64,000 nt of DNA, taken from positions 198,322,543 to 198,386,542 of the forward strand of contig NC_091119.1 in the NCBI RefSeq assembly GCF_040183065.1, given 5' to 3'. Of the stretch, positions 11,547 through 23,261 are shown one piece after another (position 1 is the first letter of the stretch; each line of letters opens with the position of its first letter). The notes beneath the pieces were generated by a model. It saw nothing but the letters and a program-made list of their open reading frames with translations, had not been told where the DNA came from and searched no databases. Position numbers and translations under genes: made by a program. Source of the stretch: Periplaneta americana (lineage: Eukaryota > Arthropoda > Insecta > Blattodea > Blattidae).

Positions 11547-12325
11547 GTACATTATGCAACGAGCCTATAATGGTAGTAATTAAGACGCGAGTATGTTTGT
11601 TTATGAAACGAGCGCAAGCGAGTTTCATAATTTTCATACGAGCGTCTTAATGACCATTATAGACAAGTATTATACGACTTTTTATGCTCGACCATATTTC
11701 TAACTTGAAATTATTCATACGTATTCATGTTATGGTTATGTAAGTGAGGAGCGGAATTGACCTAAATTGTGAGATGTGCGCAGACGCGAAAGTATTGATT
11801 TTTTCCGAGGAACGAATGTGTCATTGACCTTGATAAGCAATCGAAAGACAACTAGCGAAACGTCACGGAGGCTGGAAATCCAATACTGTCGCAGAAGGTT
11901 ATGTTCTGTTACTATAATAATTAGCGTTAATTGTAAATAATATTAAAATAAATTCAATATGTCATCTCGTTTTTCTATTCTAAATCAATTTCCAGGTTAT
12001 ATCAAGATTAATGTTCATGTTATTCTCTAGATTATATCAAGGTCAATGACATTCGTTCCTCTGAAAAAAATCAATACTTTCGCGTCTGCGCGCATCTCAC
12101 AATTTAGAAGGTCAGTTCCGCTCCCCAGTCAGATAAGAATAACATGAATACTTATGAATAATTTCAAGTTAGAAATATGGTCGAGCATAAAAAGTCGTAT
12201 GAAACTTGCCTATAATGGTAATTAAGACGCTCGTATGAAAATTATGAAAGGAGCTTGCGCTCGTTTCATAAACAAACATACTCGCGTCTTAATTACTACC
12301 ATTATACGCTCGTTGCATAATGTAC
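11547..12325. mobile_element. 779-bp foldback MITE with about 290-bp arms
   Basis: The two arms (about 11547-11837 and 12036-12325) are inverted copies ending in GTACATTATGCAACGAGC, with TA immediately outside each end. The centre, about 200 bp, is unique. The arms include ATGAAACGAGCGCAAGCGAG and GCGCAGACGCGAAAGTATTG. There is no reading frame, so it must be mobilised in trans. TA flanks suggest a Tc1/mariner-type enzyme, but AATAG...CTATT also extends the symmetry, so the exact ends are uncertain. A second copy is at 29245-29850. Confidence 0.85.
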
Positions 12326-12387
12326 TATTCTAAACTCTGATTGCTGTAAAGCAGAAATAGTTTTGAATGTGAAATTTCATATTATTT

Positions 12388-12968
12388 TGCCTATCACTAA
12401 TTAGGTACAGATCCGTGTTCATCTTTTCTGTGAATCTCGTCAATGTGAAGCAAAAACAAGTAAACTCTACAACTCCACTAAAGTCACTGCATTCGTGATG
12501 CAAGTAACATTAAGGAAGCCGTGAAAAAATCAACAAGATTCCAGACTCATTATAGACTGGGGGGGGGGGGAAGACAGACGTACAGTATATCACGGCCTGC
12601 TGGAGTATAGTAAACACAGAAAATATTTTAAAGCAACAATGTTGAAGATAGATATTTTTGTTTTGCAAATTTGCCGTCATTGAACAGAAACCAAGATGGA
12701 GATTTCATTGTAACTAATTAGAAATTCCTCTTTCAGGTATGTAATAAACGATCTTCGCACAAAATAATGTACGATACACGAGCGGTGTGTTTTCTTTCAA
12801 TTCTCGGAAATTAAAAAACCTCAACTACGTTTCGCTTTTTTCAAATTTTTCCTCGAACATGAAAACTTCAACATACCGCTCTTGTAACGCATATTACTAT
12901 TGCCTATCACTGATAAGGTACAGATCCTTGTTGACCTTTTCTTTGAATCTCGTCAATGTGAAGCCAAA
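12388..12968 (+). repeat. Family A copy 1 (truncated) between 65-bp direct repeats
   Basis: 12450-12901 is the 3' two-thirds of family A, from the AAGTAAACTCTACAACTCC block to the terminal GCATATTACTATT. It is bracketed by imperfect direct repeats of about 65 bp (12388-12452 and 12903-12968) that begin TATCACT and run to CGTCAATGTGAAGC. Such long flanking repeats are not normal target duplications. They suggest a remnant of a head-to-tail tandem of element plus spacer. A G-run of 10 replaces the variable poly-G tract found in other copies. Confidence 0.8.
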
Positions 12969-12969
12969 A

Positions 12970-13870
12970 AAAAAAAAACATTTCAGTTCTTCTATATTAA
13001 ACGAAAACAATACTGTTGTGTGCGACAATTTCTTTTTTATTTCTCTTCCTCGTAGAGATTCTTTCTCCTTCCAATCACGTCAGTTAGCCAACTTAACTCT
13101 TAAATTGGCAAAACTTCATTTCTCATACTAGTTTATTAAACCGTGTCGGACTGTAAAGAAAACAACTATCGCAATGTCCATGTTTTATATATTGTGCAAC
13201 ATTATAGCATTGTGAAATTTTAATTTTCCTACCAATTTTGTTTCTATTGTTCTATTAAAATTATAGCATATAACCTAAAACTTGTTGTATCCTATAGGAT
13301 ACTCTGCGAATTTAAGGGTTAAGTGAAAGCAAATTGATGGCAATGACTAAATCTGAAGGCGGCTGCAACAAAACAAGTGTTGACGTGAAGCTGTAACTGG
13401 TGCGAGTAATAAAACGAATGCATTGTTTTGAAGAGGCCCATGAAGGACGGTTGCATGCACCATTTTCAACTACGTAAATGAAAGGCTAACCGGAGATCTG
13501 TAGTGCCGCCGTCTTTGTGTTGTGATCACGAAGAGCCCCAGGGTTTGCACTGTACACTGTGTGACTGTGTGCCACCCTTGAAGTCTCAAGATCCTCTCTT
13601 GTGGCAGTAAAATCTGGCTTAATTTCCTGCTGACCTCTACAAGTAAAGGACCAGGGAATTGCATACCAGAATTACACGCATTTCCTAGTCAATTCTCACT
13701 CCCGAATAACGGAATGTCGGTGCAGTTAGTGTATGTTATGCAATGGAGGGGGAAAGGAACTGGCCACGCTACCCCATTATCTCCTGGTTTAGTTTCCTCA
13801 TGAGTGGTGCCTTGTTGTTGTTACTTATGAAGTTCAGATCTGTCTTTGGACAGTTCACTAAACAATAAAA
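12970..13870. other. Unassigned stretch
   Basis: No coding similarity or clear repeat. The open frame at 12787-13131 mostly reads through family A sequence and is not a gene. Confidence 0.35.
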
Positions 13871-13872
13871 TA

Positions 13873-14060
13873 CAGAGTGGGTCAAAAGTCACTTTCCCCA
13901 ATATTCGTTCTTGGGTTCTATACTTTTACACACTGTGACGAAAATGAATTTTTTACCAATCCAAATCGGAGACAACAGTAACCAACATGCGCAAATCGTT
14001 GTTCAATAAAAAAAGAAAAAAAAATGGGTACAGGGTGTTTTTATTGGGATTTTGAATTTA
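13873..14060 (+). mobile_element. Two unpaired transposon ends
   Basis: TA plus CAGAGTGGGTCAAAAGTCAC at 13873 and TA plus CAGGGTGTTTTTATTGGG at 14031 both have the look of Tc1/mariner-type left ends. No matching right ends are seen nearby, so both are probably truncated relics. Confidence 0.35.
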
Positions 14061-15883
14061 ATGCGAATGGTAAGACCGTATTGTGTTCAAGAAAAAACTG
14101 TACCGTGTATACGATTTATTTCATAATCGCTGTCCAATTTTAGTCAACCGAAAGCACGTTCTCTACCAGATTCAAGAGCTAGTAGGCATTCGGATTCTTC
14201 CGCACTTGATTAGCTGATGGGGTATTGGGGAAGAAACCAGAGACTTAAGCGCGAATTAATAGAAAATCGGGTTTGTTATGAGGTTGCGTTCTAGAACTGA
14301 ATAGATAATAGAAATTCTGTTGAAATTGGAGACATCCCAATGAGCAAGACTTGCACAACTTCAGATTGGTGTTAAATATTGATGAGCTAGAAACAGCATT
14401 TGGCGAGAAGTGCGAAGAATATTGTCTCATTTAAATCTTGCGTGATCGTGTGCGTATCATGTGTAACCTCGACCCTGACATTGATCTGGAGTAGTAGAGT
14501 TTTGCAACAATGCCATACCTACACCCGCCTGAAGGCCGCAGACACGTGATCGTTAACTTCCGGTGTGTCATTGCTTCCTTTTACTTATTTTTGTAGGGAG
14601 GATGGAGATGTATTTTAGTTTCGCCTACTCTTGTTTAGGATCATCTTTAGTGTTAAATTAATTTTTTGGTCAGAATATACTGTGTGTTTTTCTTGGTGTA
14701 GGATATAGGGATTAAATATTGGCATAAGAAACATATGGGCTATTACATATGAAATCGATCAGTAAAAAACCCCGCATTTTTTATACTCTAATTTTTTCCC
14801 TATTTATACAAGGTGCCGAGGAGAGTGCATTTTCAAAAATATACTTTCGAAAGTCAGACGGTTTTCGTATTGTTGAGCGACAAATTTAGCGTATTTTATA
14901 AAAAACAAGCCTCTTTCAGCGCTCAGAACTCTGGAACCATTTACTGCAGAACATTGAACGGGAGCTCATTTTGAAGCTGACATTTGGTAGGTTATGTTAA
15001 CAAGTAATCCTTATTTATTGTATACAGAGAGACAGAAATCTGATTTTATTTACTTTTAGGCTTTTTGCCAATTTGTAAAAATGTAAAACAATATTGAGAA
15101 AAAATCTTGTATTATTAAGAGGGATTGGGCATTGCTTGCTTACTGGTATGGCAATAAGTTTCGAGGGTATTAAATAAATTATTTTCACACGCCTGGACTT
15201 GAACGGCGTAGTACCGCACGCACTGGCCGAGAGCTGAAGATAAGCGAGCGTTGGGCATCATTTTACTCCTGTGTTTATGAAAACTTGTGATAAAGCTAGC
15301 CCAGCTATGCGCTACTAGACGAAACATCACGTGTTTGTCTCCTGGCGTTGCTTGTCTAGGCTAGCTCCCGTCTCACAGTCAGCTGGTTAGTTCACGCGCG
15401 TACTATTTATTTTCTTTATTTGATATATTCAATACTTTCTTATTAACGTTGCACCAGTAAAAAATATGTGTTTATTTGTACTTTCAATGCGGAATCTAAC
15501 CATATATTTAAAAAATATTTTTTTCGTGGTCAAATGCGTCTTAATGAAGAAAAATCTAAATTTCTCCATTTCCATAAAAAGTAAGAAAAACTGATTACAT
15601 GTCAATATAAACTTTAATTTCTCAGCATCAAAATAAACCATGATTTTGATCATTGGGTGAAAAAGTTTCGGAGCTACAACAGTTTAATGTTGCTAATTTT
15701 ATGAAAATACGATACATTTGAATATTTTAAATTTAAACACTATGAAGTTCTGATGCCTCAAACTTTGCACAAAGCATTGTATCACAGTTGTCAACGGACA
15801 GAAAAAGTGTCATTGTATTTAGAAATTGTAAGGTCAATTTTCTCTATATTTCGGTCGATTTGAGATGGAATAGCTCATATTAT
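14061..15883. other. Unassigned stretch
   Basis: Mixed AT-rich sequence with no recognised domain, TIR or tandem repeat. Minus-strand frames of 61-74 codons (14245, 15115, 15429) show nothing recognisable. Confidence 0.35.
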
Positions 15884-16074
15884 AAAACAATAAAGAAATA
15901 ACTTAGCCGTGGACCATGTTTAGAAATAAGCAGGCTTTGACAATTTGTAAAACAAGAGAACATCAGGCTTTGACTTAGCAACCATAGCGTAAATGATGTT
16001 ATCTTGTTTTATAAAGCCAAAGCCTGCTAAATTCTAAACTTGGCCAACAGATTAAGTTATTTCTTAATTGTTTT
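15884..16074. mobile_element. 190-bp foldback MITE
   Basis: The outer arms AAACAATAAAGAAATAACTTA and TAAGTTATTTCTTAATTGTTT are inverted. Inner blocks GTTTAGAA, AGCAGGCTTTG and AAAACAAGA/TCTTGTTTT also pair, so nearly the whole unit can form one hairpin. It is non-coding and no unambiguous duplication is visible. Confidence 0.7.
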
Positions 16075-16351
16075 TATACATAGCCTAGATTTCTTGTGGC
16101 AATGTCCAATACCCAGCAAAACACACGATAGGTGTATGTTGTCCTGTGCTACATATACTTGTAATGTTAATTCTGTTTTCCCATTATGCTCAAAATTTGG
16201 GATAATGTATTCTTAAACTGGATTGACGCAGACTTTCAAAAGAATGGATTTTCATACACCTGATTATTATAGGTAAATGGTTCGATTTCTAATAGATGTG
16301 TTTTGCATCAAAAAGCATTTTTTTTAATTTGTCTTTAAAAGACTGCAGTTC

Positions 16352-17048
16352 TTAAGGGGAGATATACAAGTTTGAGCAGAAAAATTCAATATATATATAT
16401 TTTTTCTTAGCAACTAATGACTCTTTCACCTTGCAATTTGACATGTCCAGTATTTACTGTTTCTGCAATTATAGACCATTTTCAGATTTATCGAAAGTTT
16501 CACCATTATGAGTAATTATCATAACAAAAAAGTAGCCGTTTTTGTACACTGTTGTGCCGTTTTTGTGATAATGTAGGAATATTTCTGAGTCATTCTTTTT
16601 ATATTTATTCCTGAATGTCAAGTGGACAATATGAATTACAATCTTTGAAACGCCTACAAGAGAAGTTTTTTTTTTTCTTATGAGAAGTTAAATTTTTAAT
16701 GTTTTTATGTAAAATGTTTAAAAGTAAACTAGAAATGTTACAGCAATAATTGTAGTTCGTCTTGTTCACAAGTATGAAAGACAGTTGCGTGCAGAATTTT
16801 ACTGCGATATCTTAAAAAGTTAACGAGTTATCACAAAAACGGTTTTGAAAAATACAAGTTAGGGAAATGAGCGTTAAATATGCCTTATCAATGCACGTTT
16901 GCACGTTTATGATCTTATCTAGCAAAATATTGTAGGCCTATATATCGTAAAAATTCCTTCACCGACATAAAGATAAATGTCCGATTTTTATATAAAAATT
17001 AATTGAAAAATGACTTTTTTTCCCTCAAACCTGTATATTCCCTCTTAA
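16352..17048. mobile_element. TTAA-flanked TIR element, 697 bp
   Basis: TTAA followed by GGGGAGATATACAAGTTTGAG on the left is matched by CTCAAACCTGTATATTCCCTC followed by TTAA on the right. The interior is AT-rich and non-coding. A TTAA duplication is characteristic of piggyBac insertion, so a piggyBac-like MITE is the working call. The TIR is imperfect (about 17 of 21). Elements at 44106-44980 and 50270 start with the same TTAAGGGG. Confidence 0.7.
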
Positions 17049-18520
17049 GGGGTCCAATATTGGCAGCGTTATCTGAAGTTTTTCTTTTCTTTGAAGACAT
17101 CTGTAGCTCATATGGATAGACGGATAATTCAGTAAACCTTATTTTTAGATAATCTTTTTTAAAATCTGGAGCACGTCTGTATGCCTAAAATATTTTTTCT
17201 TCCATTTCTTGAAAACCGTTGACTTTAATTGAAATTGAAATAAATTTAACTACAAAGAATTTGACTCTTGTGCTTCAAACTCTAAATCAATATAAAATAT
17301 CTATAGTAAATACAATAACTTAATGTCTTTCCATATGCCATATGCAATCAAGAATATTGTCTCTAATAGCTGTAATGCTTTGATGGTAAAGGCGGAGATT
17401 TTTGTCGATATTTTTCAATATTACACTCACGTAGTGAACATAAAAAGTAAGCACATTCGCTAACACAGTTTTCAGATTAACTTACCCCTTCATCGCTACT
17501 AGCGGGAGAATCCTGTGGTAGCAGTTTCTCCATTTCAATAATTTCTTCACCCATTTTGATTAAAGTAAGCACTCGAAATGTCCCGAAATGATAGAACTCT
17601 GTTATTTGGGAGAACTTATTTCACTCCAATGTAAAGTCTGGATAATTTCGAATGTATGAAAGTCACAGATTTGTTGCTCGAATACGCGCGTCTACCCAGA
17701 ACGGTACTGTTCATTTTTAAGTGGAGCTCTTCATATATTAAAGTCGTGTTACGTCACCTGATTTTTGTCGCATGTTGAGACCATGCTCAACACGAGTAAA
17801 TAGGCTGAGATTCATTCCGTGTAAACACTACCTTCATACATTCAGTGCTTAACATATGAAAATCAGAAGGTCACAAGGAACGATTGTGTTGCGAGCTGAA
17901 AATCTGGGCGAATTTGGACTATTACATTTTTCTTAAGAATGATAAGAATTTTACCTGTCTAGTTATATCAGTATTGCTCTGGGTGAGTAGCCTACATAAT
18001 TATACTTCCAGAAGTTTCTTTAGACAGCAATTTAAGAGCTGAAATTATAATAATTAACTAGTGGCTTGTGCAGCAAATGCTGCAAACTAAGTTCGTTAGA
18101 CGTTCAAATAAACATTTTTCAGATTTATTTTCAATGATGAATACCAGACATTCTGAAAGTTATTTGCTTCCATAATAATGAAACATACTCCCTCTGAATG
18201 GGTTTTTATACTTTTTATGCCAAATACTTTTTCTTGAACCTATCCACTTTCAGTTTTTGAGTTTCAACGCGAAAACGCAAGTATCAATGTCAGGACGATC
18301 AGTGAATTTTTCATGTGAGGAGTAAAGCAGTAGCTATTTCAGGTCATTGTGGATTGTAGGTGAAAGTTAAAAGAAGTCAGGTTTGCTGTGCTTTCGAACA
18401 ATAGACATAGCATCTTGGTATAGCTGCTGCAAGTAGAGCTTGAAATGTAGAGGGTAAAATTATTTTATCCTGCTAAGAGATCTTGCTGAAATGATCGGGA
18501 GACTACATAATTTTGTAAGC
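17049..18520. other. Unassigned stretch
   Basis: AT-rich sequence with no recognised coding or repeat signal. Confidence 0.3.
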
Positions 18521-19366
18521 TTCTTATTTTATCAGTAACTAATACCTTTTGGTCTTTCCTTAGGAACTGTAATTTTTGCACTCTCTCGAACCAAAACTGA
18601 AGAGAATGACGCATATAAATATATACACCACACCGCCATTAAATATATGAAAAAGACCCAACCCACTTGATTAATAACTATAAAAATATTTGATTTTTAA
18701 TAATATTATCATCTTACGTAAGTTTTATAGCTTTCAGTAACATATACTATATATACTATATAGCCGCCACTCAGTAAAATATAGAAATCAAAATCTAATT
18801 TAAATTATTCTCTACATCTACTTATATAACCCCAAAACGTTTCACTTTCATATCATCAATATGGAATTAATATGTATAATTAATGAAAAATAGTCACATC
18901 ATGGCATTAACTACAATAATATTTCATTTCTAATAGTAATAATGTCATCAAACCACCTCAAGTTTTGTAGTTTTTAATATCCAATACACAGCTGTACCCA
19001 GAAAATTATACACCACAGAATCGAACCTGTAAATTATTTTTAGTAAGTTAAGTTTTTAATAACCAATTTAATTTGAGCTCTAAATATGTCAGCATTCTTG
19101 CAGATCATGGCCTTCGTGTAATATTATGTAGTGTGTGTTTTGTTTTATTCTGAAATGCAATTAGCTAGTTCTCAAAACTGACGACAGATGGATTTTGGAA
19201 GATAGGAATATTATGTTGAAAAATTGACATTTCAATGAAAACTACTATTTTTCTGAAAACTTTGAGTTCCAAGCTTCAAAAAGAGGGGTCATTTATTAAA
19301 ATCCGTTCAGCCTTTTTCCCACAATTTCCATTACCAGTTCAAATTATATATATAGATGCAACAGGT
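18521..19366 (+). repeat. Repeat B copy 1
   Basis: This interspersed repeat is shared with 26307-26882 and, inverted, 39869-40512. It starts near CTTATTTTATCAG. It ends AAATCCGTTCAGCC, then CCATTACCAGTTCAAATTATATATATAGA. That ending resembles 3' ends of LINE-type elements that finish in short TA repeats, although no coding region remains. This copy keeps about 266 bp (18660-18930) that the second copy lacks. Confidence 0.75.
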
Positions 19367-20369
19367 GAGTAATTTCTTGACAGTTATTTCCATGAAATTG
19401 GTTTTAAGAAATTTTTGTCACCTAAGCCATTTTTATTTTCATGTTGCAGGCAAAGCGAAATTATCTTGCAGTAGACGTATTTGTTTGCTCGTGATATTTT
19501 TCCGGACTTAGTATTGTAGTAAACTAGATAATCTTGATACTAAGGTCATAGTTGGCTAATACTTCCTTTGTTTCGAGATCAAAAATAGGAATTAATTTAG
19601 TCGATTTCTGCGTAGATTGTGAGACGTGTGTGATATTTCGCTCGTAGAAGAACTAATTAAAATGTACGCAAATCTGCTTATAGGAAGAGATTTGAATGAA
19701 GAATCAAGGCTAAAAATAATCTTAGGATATATTGTGAGCGTACTTTCTTTGTTGTTGCAGGAAAACGAAGTTCTTGTGAGTTAGAGATAACATAGTTCAT
19801 GATTTGGGACGTTCGGTGTTCTCAGAATTCTGTAAATCGAGTTTGTTTTTCACTGACGTTCTTTACAGTGAAGACTGGCGGTACAGTGTGGTCTTGAATA
19901 ACATAATAGTTCCAATCTATTATGTCCTGAAACACGGCTAGGCCTAAGTACCGTACTTGTTTTAGTACGTAATGAACTCTCAATTTGAGCAGGCCTATTT
20001 GCTCCATTAAATTTGGTCGATACTACTTCAGTTCAACTGTGTTAAATCGGTTCCTGATATCTTCATTTTGCTTTCTGTCCGGAGTGCACATATCTCTCAA
20101 GAATCTCATTCCTGGAACCTCTTTTCTTTGGCCATGCTTTATGTTATTTTCAAGAAATAATAGTCTTACGGGAACATGAGACTGTCATCTCTTATAGGCC
20201 CACGATTTTAAAAGTGTTTCTTTTCGCGATCTAGTGAAAATTCTTCAATTGTTATATTCGGATAATTAAATGTAAATCTATTTCTACTTTTACTATCTTA
20301 TTTTGTTTGAAATCTCTTCTTTTATCCCACATGCTTGTGTATTATGTATATATTAATTTAAAATTAATT
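19367..20369. other. Unassigned stretch
   Basis: No recognised element. One TAGGCCTA lies near 19936. Short frames at 19822-20179 have no motifs. Confidence 0.3.
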
Positions 20370-20876
20370 TTTAATGTTACGATCTTCAAAAGGAAGATAG
20401 CAATAACAAAGGAAGCTTTTAATAGAAAAAGGAGCATTTTCTACGAACCTCTGGAAAGAAGAACTAAGGAAAAGACTAGTCAAGTGCTTTGTGTGGAGTG
20501 TGGTATTATATGGGGGCAGAAACATGGACATTACAGTGAAGTGAAGAGAAGAGACTACAAGCATTTGAACTATGGATATGAAGAAGAATGGAGTGTGTGA
20601 AATGGACAAAATAAGAAACGAAGCTGTGTTGCAAAAGTGGCTAAAGAAATAAGAAGACTGAAACTGATCAGGAAGAGAAAAAGGAATTGGTTGGGTCACT
20701 GGCTGAGAAGAAACTGCCTACTGAAGGATGCACTGGAAGGAATGGTGAACGGGAGAAGAGTTCGGTGCAGAAGAAGATATCAGATGATAGACGACAGTAA
20801 GATATATGGGTCATATGCGGAGACTAAGAGAAAGGCAGAAAATAGGAAAGATTGGAGAATGCTGGGTTTGCAGTGA
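20370..20876 (+). pseudogene. LINE-C: polymerase C-terminal relic
   Basis: Two plus-strand frames (20307-20600 and 20637-20876) contain RKIAITKEAFNRKRSIF and, after a frameshift, LKLIRKRKRNWLGHWLRR, LLKDALEGMVNGRRVR and RRYQMIDD. This is the tail of a LINE polymerase distinct from LINE-A, in which WLGHWLRRNCLL corresponds to RWAGHVARM. No YADD is present. The product ends DWRMLGLQ with a stop at 20874-20876. It is 5'-truncated and frameshifted, and therefore inactive. Confidence 0.75.
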
Positions 20877-21164
20877 TGCGTGTTTGAACAAAGACAGCAA
20901 TATGCCGTAATAACGCATGCTAGTGAACATTTGGAAAAAGTGATTGATCTTCGAGCTAGACTTTCAAAATCAGTATTTGAGTACATAACCTTCAGTGTAG
21001 TGTCTTTATCAAGTTTGATATTATGTGAGGTACAGTGACGAGCAGAGAAAGAAATGCTCAGTAAAGAGATGTATACATTAATCACAAGAGAAGGTAGGTA
21101 TATCTGTACTCTAAACAAAGCAATGATCTTAGGTTTGATTCACACAGATTTCTGTACAGGTGGC

Positions 21165-22480
21165 CCTATCAATTTATTTTAAAATGTAGTAGCTGTAGGG
21201 CAATTGTGAGCCAATTTCTGTTACCATAGCAACGTGTGATCGGCATTTATTTATTTTAATATTCAGTAGCTGTAGGGCAATTCTGAGCCAATTTCTGTTA
21301 CCATAGCAACGTATGATTGGCATTTATTTATTTTAATATTCAGTAGCTGTAGGGCAATTCTGAGCCAATTTCTGTTACCATAGCAACGTGTGTTCGGCAT
21401 TTATTTATTTTAATATTCAGTAGCTGTAGGGCAATTCTGAGCCAATTTCTGTTACCATAGCAACGTGTGATCGGCATTTATTTATTTTAATATTCAGTAG
21501 CTGTAGGGCAATTCTGAGCCAATTTCTGTTACCATAGCAACCAGTGATCGGCATTTATTTATTTTAATATTCAGTAGCTGTAGGGCAATTCTGAGCCAAT
21601 TTCTGTTACCATAGCAACGTATGATCGGCATTTATTTATTTTAATATTCAGTAGCTGTAGGGCAATTCTGAGCCAATTTCTGTTACCATAGCAACCTGTG
21701 ATCGGCATTTATTTATTTTAATATTCAGTAGCTGTAGGGCAATTCTGAGCCAATTTCTGTTACCATAGCAACGTATGATCGGCATTTATTTATTTTAATA
21801 TTCAGTAGCTGTAGGGCAATTCTGAGCCAATTTCTTTTACCATAGCAACGTATGATCGGCATTTATTTATTTTAATATTCAGTAGCTGTAGGGCAATTCT
21901 GAGCCAATTTCTGTTACCATAGCAACCAGTGATCGGCATTTATTTATTTTAATATTCAGTAGCTGTAGGGCAATTCTGAGCCAATTTCTGTTACCATAGC
22001 AACCAGTGATCGGCATTTATTTATTTTAATATTCAGTAGCTGTAGGGCAATTCTGAGCCAATTTCTGTTACCATAGCAACGTATGATCGGCATTTATTTA
22101 TTTTAATATTCAGTAGCTGTAGGGCAATTCTGAGCCAATTTCTGTTACCATAGCAACGTGTGATCGGCATTTATTTATTTTAATATTCAGTAGCTGTAGG
22201 GCAATTCTGAGCCAATTTCTGTTACCATAGCAACGTATGATCGGCATTTATTTATTTTAATATTCAGTAGCTGTAGGGCAATTCTGAGCCAATTTCTGTT
22301 ACCATAGCAACCTGTGATCGGCATTTATTTATTTTAATATTCAGTAGCTGTAGGGCAATTCTGACCAATTTCTGTTACCATAGCAACGTATGATCGGCAT
22401 TTATTTATTTTAATATTCAGTAGCTGTAGGGCAATTCTGAGCCAATTTCTGTTACCATAGCAACCTGTGATCGGCATTTC
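21165..22480 (+). repeat. 77-bp tandem array, 17 units, each with an X-box
   Basis: The unit is 77 bp (GGCATTTATTTATTTTAATA, then TTCAGTAGCTGTAGGGCAAT, CTGAGCCAATTTCTG, the X-box, and an 8-bp variable end). Sixteen units run from 21242 to 22472 with one 1-bp deletion (near 22364). A first diverged unit starts at about 21165. The variable end takes mainly four forms (GTATGATC, GTGTGATC, CAGTGATC, CTGTGATC) in irregular order. GTTACCATAGCAAC is present in 16 of 17 units; unit 9 has T for the first G. It matches the RFX consensus GTNRCC-N2-RGYAAC exactly. The array is non-coding. Confidence 0.97.
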
Positions 22481-23261
22481 TTCATGGCATGACATAGGCC
22501 TACATAACTGTTATCGGAACATTAATAGTATTTGTGCCTTCTTGTAATAAGAGGTCGGTACTGTAGGAAGGCATGAATTTAAACGTTCCTGTGAAGAGAA
22601 ATTTCTTTGTTGCTACTGTCGTCTTGAACTAGACTTACAAACGCATTTATCTGTGTTTATTTGTGCTTCTCATACCAAGTAAACGGGGGATTTTTGCCCG
22701 TGTAGGCTACACAGAGGAGACCTTTCTCTGATACTACAGTTTACACAGAGTAAACCAACAATCTCAGCTCTTACAGCTTATCGGTCGTTAACGACTTCTA
22801 TTGCCAAGAAGGTACACAGACTGCTGCACATTGTACTGAAATCATCTGAAGCAGCATCTGTTTTCATAAGGCAACCATGACCTTGTCTCCCGAAAGTACT
22901 TAAAATGTTTAGGCCTATAGTTCTACCATTTTTTCTTCTGCAATGAAAGCAAGAGGCAGAATGTCTTTAAGGAATAGGCCCACGTTGATCAAGTTTGGTA
23001 GAAATACACATTAAACTGCTATGTTGTCTTACTTCCCTAACCCGCCGGTATAGTTAAGGGGTGCGTAAAATATATGGGAAATCTTGTACGTTTATTTTTT
23101 CTTTCTAGAAAATAAATTACTTGATAAAATAGCATAGGGTATATGTTCCCAAAATTGTTTTGTTCAGAAAATGTTATTTTTGACCCTGAAATAGAAATCT
23201 ACTCTCACAACTTTGTACTAAATTAGCTATTGTACACATTTTATTTAAAATTCTTAAAAAT
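22481..23261. other. Unassigned stretch
   Basis: No recognised coding similarity. There are two TAGGCCTA palindromes (near 22494 and 22909) and a TTAAGGGG at about 23056 like the TTAA-element ends, with no partner found. Confidence 0.3.

Noticed and set aside
12787..13131. 114-codon plus-strand open frame
   Set aside because: It starts inside family A and continues through the spacer repeat and an A-run; no domain.
20307..20369. N-terminal part of the 97-codon LINE-C frame
   Set aside because: Residues before RKIAITKEAF are low-complexity and unrelated to the LINE; they are upstream sequence read in frame.
21165..22480. CRISPR array
   Set aside because: Direct 77-bp units are contiguous with no unique spacers, in animal DNA; it is a minisatellite.
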